Origin: CBDFMG01 sp965221205 [NCBI: bacterium]
Lineage (GTDB): Bacteria > SM23-31
Assembly: GCA_965221205.1 (NCBI GenBank)
Contig: OZ244870.1
Location: forward strand, 2,976,001 to 3,040,000
Length of the DNA stretch: 64,000 bases
Direction: 5' to 3'
Part shown: in pieces, positions 16,802-25,472 of the stretch
How the letters are laid out: every line of letters starts with the position of its first letter
How positions within the stretch are numbered: position 1 is the stretch's first letter
The notes under the pieces: generated by a model
Databases searched by the model: none
What the model was told of the DNA's origin: nothing
What the model saw: only the letters and a program-made list of their open reading frames with translations
Translations under genes and position numbers: made by a program

Positions 16802-18730
16802 TTAAATGCTGATTTTCTGCAATGTCCATCTACTCGTTATAAAATCAAAAACGCATCGCGTGAAAACTATTGCTGTAAACATACTTGATGAAATTCCAAT
16901 CATGAGGACAAGCGCAAAACCCTTTATCGGCCCTGTACCATACTGGTATAAGACGACGGCAGCAATTAAGGTTGTTAAGTTTGCATCGAGAATAGCATAA
17001 AAAGCACGAGAATAACCGCTGTCAATGGCTGCCCTGACCGTCTTACCGGTAAGCAGTTCTTCTTTAATGCGTTCAAATATCAACACATTAGCATCCACAG
17101 CTATCCCGATTGTCAATATCAACCCCGCAATTCCCGGTAATGTTAAAGTTGCACCGAATCCCGCCAAGACTGCCATAACAAAAATTAGATTTAAAAAGAG
17201 AGCAAGATCAGCAATAATACCCGACATTCTATAGTATACAAGCATAAAAAGAATAACAACGACAAATGCAAGTATCGCAGAAGTTGTTCCTTTTTGGATA
17301 GAATCGGCTCCTAGCGATGCTGTCACAGTTTGTCTTGCAATAATTTCCATATCGGCCGCAAATGCTCCCGCACGAAGTATGATTGATAGATCCTTGGCCT
17401 CTTCCATCGATCCCATACCTTCAATTGAGGAATTACCGCCGGTAATCTGTGATCTGACAACCGGTGCTGAAAACACACGGTCATCAAGGACTATTGCAAT
17501 CCGTTTTTCTATGTTGGCACCTGTGACCAGGGACCACTCATTCGATCCCTGCCGGTTCATACTCATCGAGACAAGAGGTTGTCCCGCTGTAGTAGGATCG
17601 TATCCCTGACCGATATTAACTCGCGCATCGGTTATAACCTCACCTGTAAGCTCTGCATTTCGCTCAAGAAGAAAAAGCTCATAATAATTTATATCTTGAT
17701 GCACAATCGGCTTTGCCGCCCAATAAAACGCCGCATCGTTTGGAATAATCTGTTGAAAATCTTCACGAACCAACAAACGATTTATTAATCCCATATTCCG
17801 CTCATCAACGCCAGTCCATCCACTGTACGGTGTTATATTTGCAAGCAGTGACCGAAACGGGTTCTGACCAAAGGTCTGCTCATCAAATATTACCGTTGAC
17901 TCCTCTTCAACTTCGGATAGCGCTGCTTCAGATTCACCAAACAATTCTGAGAAATTTGCCTCAGTTTGTGTTGACGGCGCTCTTTCAACTTGTGTAGTAT
18001 CTCCTTCATTACTTTCTGCATCCTGCCCGGTGATGGATGCTTGAGATTCCCGTGACAAAAGACGATCGAATGAATCAAAAACTTCGATTACAACTTCTGC
18101 AGATTTGAGGAGTTTAAATTCTAACAATGCTGTTTTTCCGACGAGAGATTGAGCTCTGTCTATGTCATCAACCCCAGCCAATTCAATGATAACTCTGTTT
18201 TGACCCTGTCTCTGAATAATTGGCTCAGCAACACCGTACTGGTCGATTCTATTTCTAAGGATTTCTAAAGACTGTAGAATACCATTATTAGCTTCATTAC
18301 GTAAATAAGTATCTACAGCACGGACGTTGTTATTCTCATCAAGCCGTCTGTCGCGATCAAAATATAAATCCATTGGCAGATTATTTTCTTGAGCCAGCCT
18401 AAGAAATATCGTCAGAAAATCCTCCTCCTGACTCAGTGACATCTGTGAGGCAAGCTGGTGAACCTCATTAAATCGGTCATCTTGATTCGTACTAAGCTGC
18501 TCAACAAGGCTCGAAAGATTGATTTCCATTACAAGCCGTATGCCGCCCTGCAAGTCAAGACCTCGTTTAATGGATTTTAATTCAAGATCTCTAACAACCT
18601 CAGTGTTATCAGAACTACCCTTATACTCCGGCGTGAGATTATAATATTTGAATGTTGGAAATAGGTAATAGATGGCGGTAAAAATGCATACAAGAATGAA
18701 TACCCACCTCCACCTGTTATTTCTTTTCAT
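16802..18730 (-). CDS. secD: Protein translocase subunit SecD
   Basis: 642 residues with TM1 (WRWVFILVCIFTAIYYLFPTF) and the signature KSIKRGLDLQGGIRLVMEI. The large periplasmic P1 domain holds a low-complexity acidic insert (SQASITGQDAESNEGDTTQVE, about residues 225-265). Five C-terminal TMs include GIAVDANVLIFERIKEELLTGKT, SGYSRAFYAILDANLTTLIAAVVLY and GTGPIKGFALVLMIGI. Forms the SecDF complex with the next gene. Start ATG 18730 is preceded by an AAGAGGAGTA ribosome site. Confidence 0.97.
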   Translation of the reverse strand: MKRNNRWRWVFILVCIFTAIYYLFPTFKYYNLTPEYKGSSDNTEVVRDLELKSIKRGLDLQGGIRLVMEINLSSLVEQLSTNQDDRFNEVHQLASQMSLSQEEDFLTIFLRLAQENNLPMDLYFDRDRRLDENNNVRAVDTYLRNEANNGILQSLEILRNRIDQYGVAEPIIQRQGQNRVIIELAGVDDIDRAQSLVGKTALLEFKLLKSAEVVIEVFDSFDRLLSRESQASITGQDAESNEGDTTQVERAPSTQTEANFSELFGESEAALSEVEEESTVIFDEQTFGQNPFRSLLANITPYSGWTGVDERNMGLINRLLVREDFQQIIPNDAAFYWAAKPIVHQDINYYELFLLERNAELTGEVITDARVNIGQGYDPTTAGQPLVSMSMNRQGSNEWSLVTGANIEKRIAIVLDDRVFSAPVVRSQITGGNSSIEGMGSMEEAKDLSIILRAGAFAADMEIIARQTVTASLGADSIQKGTTSAILAFVVVILFMLVYYRMSGIIADLALFLNLIFVMAVLAGFGATLTLPGIAGLILTIGIAVDANVLIFERIKEELLTGKTVRAAIDSGYSRAFYAILDANLTTLIAAVVLYQYGTGPIKGFALVLMIGISSSMFTAIVFTRCVFDFITSRWTLQKISI

Positions 18731-18801
18731 TATATTGTACTCCTCTTCTTATAAGATCAGTCAATGTGCTTTCCGATAGCAACAAATCTTTATTTATGAA
18801 C

Positions 18802-19128
18802 TTAGGTAACTTTACTTCCCGGTTTCATTGATTTATCGGTTGTCAAGAGCGCTAATTCACCGTCATTTCCTGCAGCGAGCAACATCCCGTTTGAAATTTC
18901 ACCTCTGATTTTTGCCGGTTTCAGATTCGCAAACAACACTATTGATCTGCCGACCAGATCTTCGCTCTCGTAGTGCTCCGCGATGCCGGAAATAATAAAC
19001 CGTATATCTTCCCCGTCATCAACCTCCATCCGCATTAGTTTATCGGTATTTGGAACGCGGGCAGCACTTTTTATTTCCGCAATTCGAAAATCGAGTTTTC
19101 TGAAATCATCTATTGTAATATCATCCAT
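18802..19128 (-). CDS. Methionyl-tRNA synthetase beta-type tRNA-binding subunit
   Basis: 108 residues forming one EMAPII/Trbp111 OB-fold: ITIDDFRKLDFRIAEIKSAARVPNTDKLMRMEVDDG, IISGIAEHY, LVGRSIVLFANLKPAKIRGEISNGMLLAA. In many bacteria this domain is fused to the C-terminus of MetRS. Here it is a free gene immediately downstream of metG (30 bp), so it should bind tRNA in trans and dimerise the synthetase. The sister proteins CsaA are similar, but the synteny favours MetRS beta. Confidence 0.92.
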   Translation of the reverse strand: MDDITIDDFRKLDFRIAEIKSAARVPNTDKLMRMEVDDGEDIRFIISGIAEHYESEDLVGRSIVLFANLKPAKIRGEISNGMLLAAGNDGELALLTTDKSMKPGSKVT

Positions 19129-19158
19129 TAGTCAAAACCTTTACTTCATTTTTAATAA

Positions 19159-20874
19159 TTAATTACTCACCGATTCCTGAACCGTTTCTTCGAGTTTGCA
19201 CATTTCCCGTTCAATCGCTCCATCTTCAATTTTCTGAAAAAGAATTTCAGGTTTGTTAATCGATGTACCGGATTTCAATGGTGTTTCTTTAATCTCTTTC
19301 CAATATTGTGTCCGGAATACGTTTTCAGAATTAATAAAACGCATAATTTCATCCGCAGCAAACGGAAGCACAGGCGCCATTGCAAGTGCAAGTTTTTTAA
19401 CGATTTGCGAACATACATACAATGTCGTTGCACACCGTTCTTCATCCTGTTTTCTAGTAACCCAAGGTTCATTATCATTAAAATACTTGTTTGCCAGTCT
19501 GGCAATATTCATGAACTCGGTAATACTCTCTTTTACTTGAAATGTCTCATATTTCTCTTCAAGAACTTCTATTTTCGCATCAATTTCTACAAGTACTTTT
19601 TCATCCCCTGTTGTTAGTGTCCCCCTATTCGGTACGGTTGCATTAAAATTTTTACAGAGGAATACGAGAGTCCTATTGATGAAATTCCCAAGTATATCAG
19701 CAAGTTCGTTATTATTACGGGACTGAAAATTATACCAAGAAAAATCTGCATCCTTTGTTTCCGGAGAAATTGATGCAAGACAATAACGGAGCGGATCGGG
19801 AGGAAAGTTATTTAAATAGTCGTCAAGCCAAACTGCATAGTTCTGACTAGTGGATATCTTCCTCGATTCAATCGTTAAAAATTCATTGGCAACCACATTT
19901 TCAGGCAGATTATATCCACCATACGCCATGAGGATCACGGGAAAGAAAATCGCATGAAATACAATATTATCTTTACCGATAAAGTGATACATTTTTACAT
20001 CCGGATTGCACCAATAATCTTTCCAACGCTCAGGTTCTCTCTGATTTTCCGCCCACTCTTTTGTTGATGATATATAACCGATCGGTGCATCGAACCAGAC
20101 ATAGAGCACCTTGCCTTCTGCCTTTTCAAGTGGCACAGGGATTCCCCAGTCCAAATCCCGCGTTACCGCTCTATCCTCAAGCCCCTGATCAAACCACCCT
20201 TTGCAATAATTTAAGACATTGTCCTTCCAATCGGTTTTGGCCAATATCCACTTTTCTAGTTCCTTTTGATAATCTCCGAGCGGAATGTACCAATGCTCCG
20301 TCTTGCGCTCCTCTGGTACAGTTCCGCACAGTTTGCATTGGGGATCTATGAGATTCGATGGATCGAGCCAAGTACCACATTTTTCACATTGGTCACCACG
20401 TGCCCCGATATTTGAACAGCTTGGGCATTTCCCCTCGACAAACCGGTCTGCTAAAAACCGCGAACATGTTGTGCAATATAGCTGGGTTGCTATTTTTGTT
20501 TTTAGAATTCCTTTTTTATGAATAGTTAGAAAAAAATCTTTGGATGTCTCATAGTGAACAGGCAGTGTTGTTCTTGAAAAATTGTCAAAACTAATACCAA
20601 TCTGGGAAAAGCTCTTCTTGTTCATTTCATGAAACCTATCGACAATTTGCTCGGGGGATACTCCTTCGGCCTCGGCACGTAAAGTAATTGGCACACCATG
20701 TTCGTCGGAGCCGCAAATATATATAATGTCATTTCCTTTGAGTCGCTGATACCGGACAAAAATATCCGCAGAAAGGTATGCACCCGCAATATGTCCCAGA
20801 TGGATAGGACCATTCGCATATGGCAAAGCACTGGTAACGAGAATCTTCTCTCGTTTAGATTTTGGACTGGTCAT
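19159..20874 (-). CDS. metG: Methionine--tRNA ligase
   Basis: 571 residues from ATG 20874 (MTSPKSKREKILVTSALPYANGPIHLGH); the longer frame to 20940 adds 22 unlikely residues. HIGH-type motif is HLGH; four Cys-X2-Cys knuckles (CTTCSRFLADRF, CPSCSNI, CEKCGTW, CKLCGTV) form the two-zinc class I CP domain. The KMSKS-type loop reads KISTSQNYAVWL, the variant I know from Bacteroidetes-type MetRS. An anticodon-binding Trp-rich helix region follows (ARLANKYFNDNEPWVTRK). It lacks the C-terminal tRNA-binding domain, which is the next gene. Confidence 0.96.
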   Translation of the reverse strand: MTSPKSKREKILVTSALPYANGPIHLGHIAGAYLSADIFVRYQRLKGNDIIYICGSDEHGVPITLRAEAEGVSPEQIVDRFHEMNKKSFSQIGISFDNFSRTTLPVHYETSKDFFLTIHKKGILKTKIATQLYCTTCSRFLADRFVEGKCPSCSNIGARGDQCEKCGTWLDPSNLIDPQCKLCGTVPEERKTEHWYIPLGDYQKELEKWILAKTDWKDNVLNYCKGWFDQGLEDRAVTRDLDWGIPVPLEKAEGKVLYVWFDAPIGYISSTKEWAENQREPERWKDYWCNPDVKMYHFIGKDNIVFHAIFFPVILMAYGGYNLPENVVANEFLTIESRKISTSQNYAVWLDDYLNNFPPDPLRYCLASISPETKDADFSWYNFQSRNNNELADILGNFINRTLVFLCKNFNATVPNRGTLTTGDEKVLVEIDAKIEVLEEKYETFQVKESITEFMNIARLANKYFNDNEPWVTRKQDEERCATTLYVCSQIVKKLALAMAPVLPFAADEIMRFINSENVFRTQYWKEIKETPLKSGTSINKPEILFQKIEDGAIEREMCKLEETVQESVSN

Positions 20875-20983
20875 GCGATATAAAGGGGTAGTAAAACAAA
20901 AGCCGAACGAAATGGCGCCCGGCCCGAAACTGTATTGCAAAAACTATTGTGTTTATAGATCAATAATAAATTGTGCCTGTTCG

Positions 20984-21291
20984 TCAATTAGCCATCAACA
21001 ATTGAACATCTTCCATCGGCAAGAGCTCGCCGTTACCATCACGAAATCTTAAATACATTTTTCTTTAAGCTTGTCCAGGTCCTGTTCCGTTGCTTTACGA
21101 AGCACTTTATATATCTCTCCATTCTTAGCAGACGGAGAGATACCGCATAGGAACCGGTGAATTCTTCCGACATCTATACCATTATCGGATTCCAAAACAA
21201 CAAAATCGTGAATTTCAAACGGCTGATCATCCAATAATTCATAATTATTCAGACGCTTGCCTTTGAATTCTATCTCTAAGTATTTACTCAT
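20984..21291 (-). pseudogene. PSP1/RicT-type protein, internally deleted
   Basis: The first 80 codons (MSKYLEIEFKGKRLNNYELL.. FVVLESDNGIDVGRIHRF.. IYKVLRKATEQDLDKLKEK) match the N-terminus of PSP1-domain proteins (YaaT/RicT, about 270 residues). The frame then stops at 21049. The Cys-rich core is missing, and a second frame starting at 21057 (MYLRFRDGNGELLPMEDVQL..*) ends at 20984 and could be the original C-terminus. It overlaps the 3' end of holB by 8 bp, the same gene order as holB-yaaT elsewhere. A deletion of about 500 bp is inferred. The short protein might still be made. Confidence 0.55.
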
Positions 21292-22357
21292 GGTTATACT
21301 CTGAATTCAGTTTAAAAAACAGAGTGAGCAAAATCGTATAAATGTACACATTTTTGTTCATCAAATCAACAGATTTCTCAATTGCACGAATGGCATTTTC
21401 AGTCTTAACGGGAGCTAATGTTTTATAGACAGATGGCACTGTTATGAACGGCACGTGATCTCCTGTGTCATTATGAGATGCGTAAGCATTCTCATAGATT
21501 TGCTTTAGTACTGCTATCATGAGTTCAAGAATAGATTTTACCGCTGCACCGTCGTACTGTTTCATAAAAAGATCGGTAAACTCAATAATCTCTACTTGAT
21601 TTTTGGTCAAACATGTTTCGAGGATATTACTGCATGCGTCCTTAATGACTGTGTAGCCCTCTTGTGTTAATTCGAATGCACGAGAAAAACTGCCGCCTGA
21701 AAATTGTGCATAGGTGACAGCCTTATTTGCCTCGATGTTTAAACGCTTTAAAAGTGCTTCTGTTATACATTCGGATGGCAGATATGACATATACATAAGC
21801 TGGCACCGGCTGCGAATGGTAGCCGGCACATTATCAATAACTGTTGTCGTTAATAAAAATGTAACGTCTTCCGGAGGTTCTTCGAGGATTTTCAGTAATG
21901 CATTTCCCGCATCATATGTGAGCGACTCACAATTCAGCAAAATAACAACTCTTCCTTTCCCCTGATATGACTGAAGCCGGAGTTTCTGTTTTAATTTCCG
22001 GACCATTTCTATATGAAGTGAACCGCTTTTTGGCACCTTCAATTTAGCGTAAGGATCAGCAGCTAACGATAGGCGCAAAGAGCGCTCTTCATCGGGTTTT
22101 ATAGAACCAGGTACAGGGAAATACAGCAACACATCTGGATGGTCCATTGTAGCAAATTTTGCACAGCTAACACACTCTCCACATGGACGAAGATCGGCGT
22201 TATGGCAGGTTACTATCTGCGCAAGATCAAGAGCAGCAGCTGTTTTACCTACGCCCGCGGGACCGTGCAGCAGATAGCACTGTTGCAGTTTTCCAGAATC
22301 AAGCGCTTTGGAAAAATAGTGCTTAATCTTATCTTGTCCGATTAATTGATTAAACAT
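21284..22357 (-). CDS. holB: DNA polymerase III delta' subunit
   Basis: 357 residues. AAA+ clamp-loader features are in order: QDKIKHYFSKALDSGKLQQCYLLHGPAGVGKTAAALDLAQ (Walker A), a four-Cys zinc knuckle (CHNADLRPCGECVSCAKF), KGRVVILLNCESLTYDAGNALLKILEEPPED (delta' box with degenerate Walker B), LLTTTVIDNVPATIRSRCQ (sensor 1 and SRC arginine-finger motif). Part of the complex that loads the sliding clamp. It overlaps the PSP1 gene downstream. Confidence 0.93.
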   Translation of the reverse strand: MFNQLIGQDKIKHYFSKALDSGKLQQCYLLHGPAGVGKTAAALDLAQIVTCHNADLRPCGECVSCAKFATMDHPDVLLYFPVPGSIKPDEERSLRLSLAADPYAKLKVPKSGSLHIEMVRKLKQKLRLQSYQGKGRVVILLNCESLTYDAGNALLKILEEPPEDVTFLLTTTVIDNVPATIRSRCQLMYMSYLPSECITEALLKRLNIEANKAVTYAQFSGGSFSRAFELTQEGYTVIKDACSNILETCLTKNQVEIIEFTDLFMKQYDGAAVKSILELMIAVLKQIYENAYASHNDTGDHVPFITVPSVYKTLAPVKTENAIRAIEKSVDLMNKNVYIYTILLTLFFKLNSEYNHE

Positions 22358-22474
22358 AGAGTTACATAACTATAATATTCAAATATATCCTAAAATTATC
22401 AATAAGATACGAAGTGAAGTATTGAATTTACACATTCACTAAAACGTGCATATTGCGGAGCAGACTTACATACA

Positions 22475-23512
22475 TCAGCCTATTTTTCTGAGAAGCTTTT
22501 TACTTTCCTTAATATAATCACCGTAATAAAAGAGGTTATTATTCACTTTGCCCTCATATTGAGGAATCTGCTGAAGCAGTTCTTTTGCTTTTTCCAATTC
22601 TCCAAGATTGTAGTAGCTGAGACCCAAATAATATAGCGCTTCGATATCCGCTTCAATACCACGAAAATCAATATCACTAAGTTTGTCTCTGATAATTTCG
22701 TAATTTCTCTGCGCTCGTTCCCACTGTTTTGTCCGAATCAATGCAATACCAAGATACCACCGCGGGAATAAATGATGGGGGGTTCTTCTAAGTACCTGTG
22801 CCGCTAATTCAATGACTTCATTATACCGTTTTTCCTCAATATGAATTCTAAAAAGTGCCATTTGACCTGGTGTTTCGGCAAATATTCCATTTTCGATTGA
22901 GCGTTTTATTTCCTCTATACCTTGATCCCTTAAATCCGAAATAAAAAAACCAAAAAACCTCCTCAGTTTTTTTGTTTTCCAATAATGATAGGATCCGACA
23001 CCATAATAACAATCATATAGCGAATCATCCCGTTCTAACGATTTTTCCAGATTCCCGTTCGCTTTCATACCATCGCGCGCTGAGCCAAACCACTTACCCA
23101 ATATACCTTTCCGTACTCCACGCACACCATATACACCTCCAAGAAACATATAATTTCGCGCAGATGGATTGATATCAACAGCGTTATTTGCTTTGGTCAA
23201 TGCCCGCTCAAGAACATTTGTCAGGCTGTCATCAAACGCCTGAGATCTGTATACATCCATAATCAATTCAAGCACAAAAGCTTCAAAAAATATACCTTCG
23301 GCACTCTCGGGATCAATTTCATCAAACTTTTTAAAGTATTGTATAGCTTCATCATAGCGGGCTGAATAGACTAAATCGAGCCCCTCCGCTATGATATAAT
23401 TTTTTGTGTCATCACGTGAAGTTCCATTCTGAGCATAAGCATGCGCAACAAACAGATTTATTGAGACAGAAATCAATCCAGCAAAAATCAGATTATTTAC
23501 AAATTTAGACAT
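22475..23512 (-). CDS. Exported tetratricopeptide-repeat protein
   Basis: 345 residues with a signal peptide (NNLIFAGLISVSINLFVAHAYAQ) and TPR-like helical pairs: GLDLVYSARYDEAIQYFKKFDEIDPESAEGIF, ALTKANNAVDINPSARNYMF, and C-terminal ALYYLGLSYYNLGELEKAKELLQQIP. An intervening basic segment (FGFFISDLRDQGIEEIKRS) is common to a family of envelope TPR proteins of unknown role. It follows tonB on the same strand, so an envelope role is likely. No enzymatic motif. Confidence 0.8.
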   Translation of the reverse strand: MSKFVNNLIFAGLISVSINLFVAHAYAQNGTSRDDTKNYIIAEGLDLVYSARYDEAIQYFKKFDEIDPESAEGIFFEAFVLELIMDVYRSQAFDDSLTNVLERALTKANNAVDINPSARNYMFLGGVYGVRGVRKGILGKWFGSARDGMKANGNLEKSLERDDSLYDCYYGVGSYHYWKTKKLRRFFGFFISDLRDQGIEEIKRSIENGIFAETPGQMALFRIHIEEKRYNEVIELAAQVLRRTPHHLFPRWYLGIALIRTKQWERAQRNYEIIRDKLSDIDFRGIEADIEALYYLGLSYYNLGELEKAKELLQQIPQYEGKVNNNLFYYGDYIKESKKLLRKIG

Positions 23513-23563
23513 TGGTATCTTTCATTTCAAATAACAGAAATATATTCATACTTAACAAATATG

Positions 23564-24361
23564 TTATTGTAACACAAACTTGATGGTAATTGTGCCGAAT
23601 TGGGTCTCCTTTGGAGCACTTTGTTCAAGAGGATTAAAGAGCCATTGCTTGAGCGCCTGACGCGTTACTGATTCAAGCGTTGCTTCACCCTTTTTGAGGG
23701 TAGTAATTTCCTGAACCGAGCCGTCCGGAAGAACAGCTATCCGAAACGTCAGAGTGACCTCTTTTGCTATGTTTTCCGGGAAGCTCGGGAGCATTTCTGC
23801 TAAAATCTCTCTCACGCCGCCTTCCCAAGTAATTTCGTATGGAACTGAATATGGAATATCTCCGACAACTCTTTCAGGAGATATGGGTGTTAGGGTTTTT
23901 CGGCCAATATCTATATCTCCTGCTCCTGCCTGCCGACGATCCGTTATAGCCGCTGGAGCTACGCTTGTACCCGGCTCACGAGTAATCCCGAGGATAGGAT
24001 CAATCTTTTCTACTCCGGTAATCTTGGATTCTTCAGCCTGAATTTTGTCCTGTCGTGTAAGAGGAATAGTCTCCTGTTCCAATTCGGTCATGCGCCTTGT
24101 GGGAATATCAACTACCCGGGTATTTCTTCCCTGCGCAGGTGCCGGCGCTGGTGGTGTTGTAAATTCTGATGGTATATCCGGGGTGATTCGATTGTTTTCT
24201 ACAGCAGCAACCTGTATGATTGTCAATTCCGCAAATTCAGGAATAATCGGTGACATATCAATAGTCACTGCAAGAAATGCCAGTCCCAGAATCAAGTGAA
24301 AAAGGATTGATGTTATCCATGAGACAGCCGAGAGTTTTTTGTGATCAATATCCTTACCCAT
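23564..24361 (-). CDS. TonB-type energy transducer
   Basis: 265 residues. The N-terminal cytoplasmic tip is followed by one TM anchor (WITSILFHLILGLAFLAVTI) and a long Pro/Ala/Arg-rich periplasmic spacer (FTTPPAPAPAQGRNTR..). The C-terminal TonB domain reads VTLTFRIAVLPDGSVQEITTLKKGEATLESVTRQALKQWLFNPLE. It transmits the ExbB-ExbD proton motor to outer-membrane receptors. The start overlaps the exbD stop by 8 bp (ATG at 24361), indicating translational coupling. TolA is the alternative, but the C-terminal fold reads as TonB. Confidence 0.9.
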   Translation of the reverse strand: MGKDIDHKKLSAVSWITSILFHLILGLAFLAVTIDMSPIIPEFAELTIIQVAAVENNRITPDIPSEFTTPPAPAPAQGRNTRVVDIPTRRMTELEQETIPLTRQDKIQAEESKITGVEKIDPILGITREPGTSVAPAAITDRRQAGAGDIDIGRKTLTPISPERVVGDIPYSVPYEITWEGGVREILAEMLPSFPENIAKEVTLTFRIAVLPDGSVQEITTLKKGEATLESVTRQALKQWLFNPLEQSAPKETQFGTITIKFVLQ

Positions 24362-24758
24362 AGAAAGGCTCCGTGGCGATTGAAAATCTGCTCAGCCCCG
24401 CTTTCAAGCAAATGTCCATCACCTCTACTAACCTACCTGTCGATATTGACTCATCGGCTTTTATTATTACCATCTCGCTGGGAAATTCACGCACCATAGA
24501 ATTTAATCTGGCTCCTAGTTCAGAGATGACTACCTGAATATCATTGATGTAATACATACCGTCAGGGGCAATTGTTACAATAATGCTTTTGTCGAGCACC
24601 TCTTCAGAGCTCTCCGCTTTCGGTAATTGCACTTTGATCCCCGGTTGTACTATGAATGTTGACGATAGGAGAAAAAATATCAGCAGAAGAAGAACAATAT
24701 CTGTCAGCGAAGAAAATGAGAATGTGTCCAGCAATTTACGTTCGATATTAAATTTCAT
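24354..24758 (-). CDS. ExbD/TolR-type motor protein
   Basis: 134 residues from ATG 24758 (MKFNIERKLLDTFSFSSLTDIVLLLLIFFLLSSTF); the upstream in-frame ATG 24797 would overlap exbB by 35 bp. The TM helix carries the essential Asp (SLTDIVLLLLIF) that conducts protons. The periplasmic part is the normal ExbD fold (IIVTIAPDGMYYINDIQV.. EMVIIKADESISTGRLVEVMDICLKAGLSRFSIAT). It lies 4 bp after exbB and overlaps tonB. Confidence 0.93.
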   Translation of the reverse strand: MKFNIERKLLDTFSFSSLTDIVLLLLIFFLLSSTFIVQPGIKVQLPKAESSEEVLDKSIIVTIAPDGMYYINDIQVVISELGARLNSMVREFPSEMVIIKADESISTGRLVEVMDICLKAGLSRFSIATEPFYG

Positions 24759-24762
24759 AGTC

Positions 24763-25401
24763 TTAATCTCCAAATGTGTTTGCCGGGACCTTTTCATTGC
24801 TTAACAGTTCAAGAAGTTCCGTTGAACTTCCCTCAATATCGAAGACAATTCGTCCTACCCTGCTTACGAGATAATTATAAAAAATATAGGCCGGGATACC
24901 AACTATGAGACCAGCAGCTGTTGTCATCAGGGCTACCCAGATTCCTCCGGCAAGAACAGCCGCATTGACATTTCCGCTCAGGCGTTCGATTTCCATAAAT
25001 GCTTCAATCATCCCGGTTACTGTACCGAGAAAGCCGATGAGTGGTGCAACTCCAGCAATTGTTGCTAATATTCCAAGATGCCGCTCGAGATAATAAATTT
25101 GCTCTTTTCCGGCAGACTCGATTGCACTCTGAATTTCTTCTTTACTTTTTTCCGACCTGATCAATCCCTCTTTCAGCACATACGCAGCCGGACCGGATGT
25201 ATTTGAACAGAGATCAATCGCGTCTTTTTTAGTGCCTTTGAGTACGAGAGACCTAATCTTCATAATAAGCTGATTTGTATTCGATTTCGATTTTTGTAGC
25301 ACCAAAAACCGGTTTACGATAACTAATACGGCGATGAGCGAGCAGAGAATGATTGGAACCATCAACCAGCCGCCTTTTGCAATAATTCCCACCAGATTCA
25401 T
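24763..25401 (-). CDS. ExbB/TolQ-type motor protein (MotA/TolQ/ExbB channel)
   Basis: 212 residues, three TM helices: IIAKGGWLMVPIILCSLIAVLVIVNRF, then the conserved pair HLGILATIAGVAPLIGFLGTVTGMIEAF and LAGGIWVALMTTAAGLIVGIPAYIFYNYLVSRV. The GFLGTVTGM motif is diagnostic. It is the stator of the ExbBD proton motor and first gene of exbB-exbD-tonB. ATG 25401 follows a GTAAGGAGG ribosome site. Confidence 0.95.
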   Translation of the reverse strand: MNLVGIIAKGGWLMVPIILCSLIAVLVIVNRFLVLQKSKSNTNQLIMKIRSLVLKGTKKDAIDLCSNTSGPAAYVLKEGLIRSEKSKEEIQSAIESAGKEQIYYLERHLGILATIAGVAPLIGFLGTVTGMIEAFMEIERLSGNVNAAVLAGGIWVALMTTAAGLIVGIPAYIFYNYLVSRVGRIVFDIEGSSTELLELLSNEKVPANTFGD

Positions 25402-25472
25402 TTGACCTCCTTACAGAACATGGTCAAGGGATTTTAATGTGTCAATTGAAATGAATTTCTATGTTACTAGTG

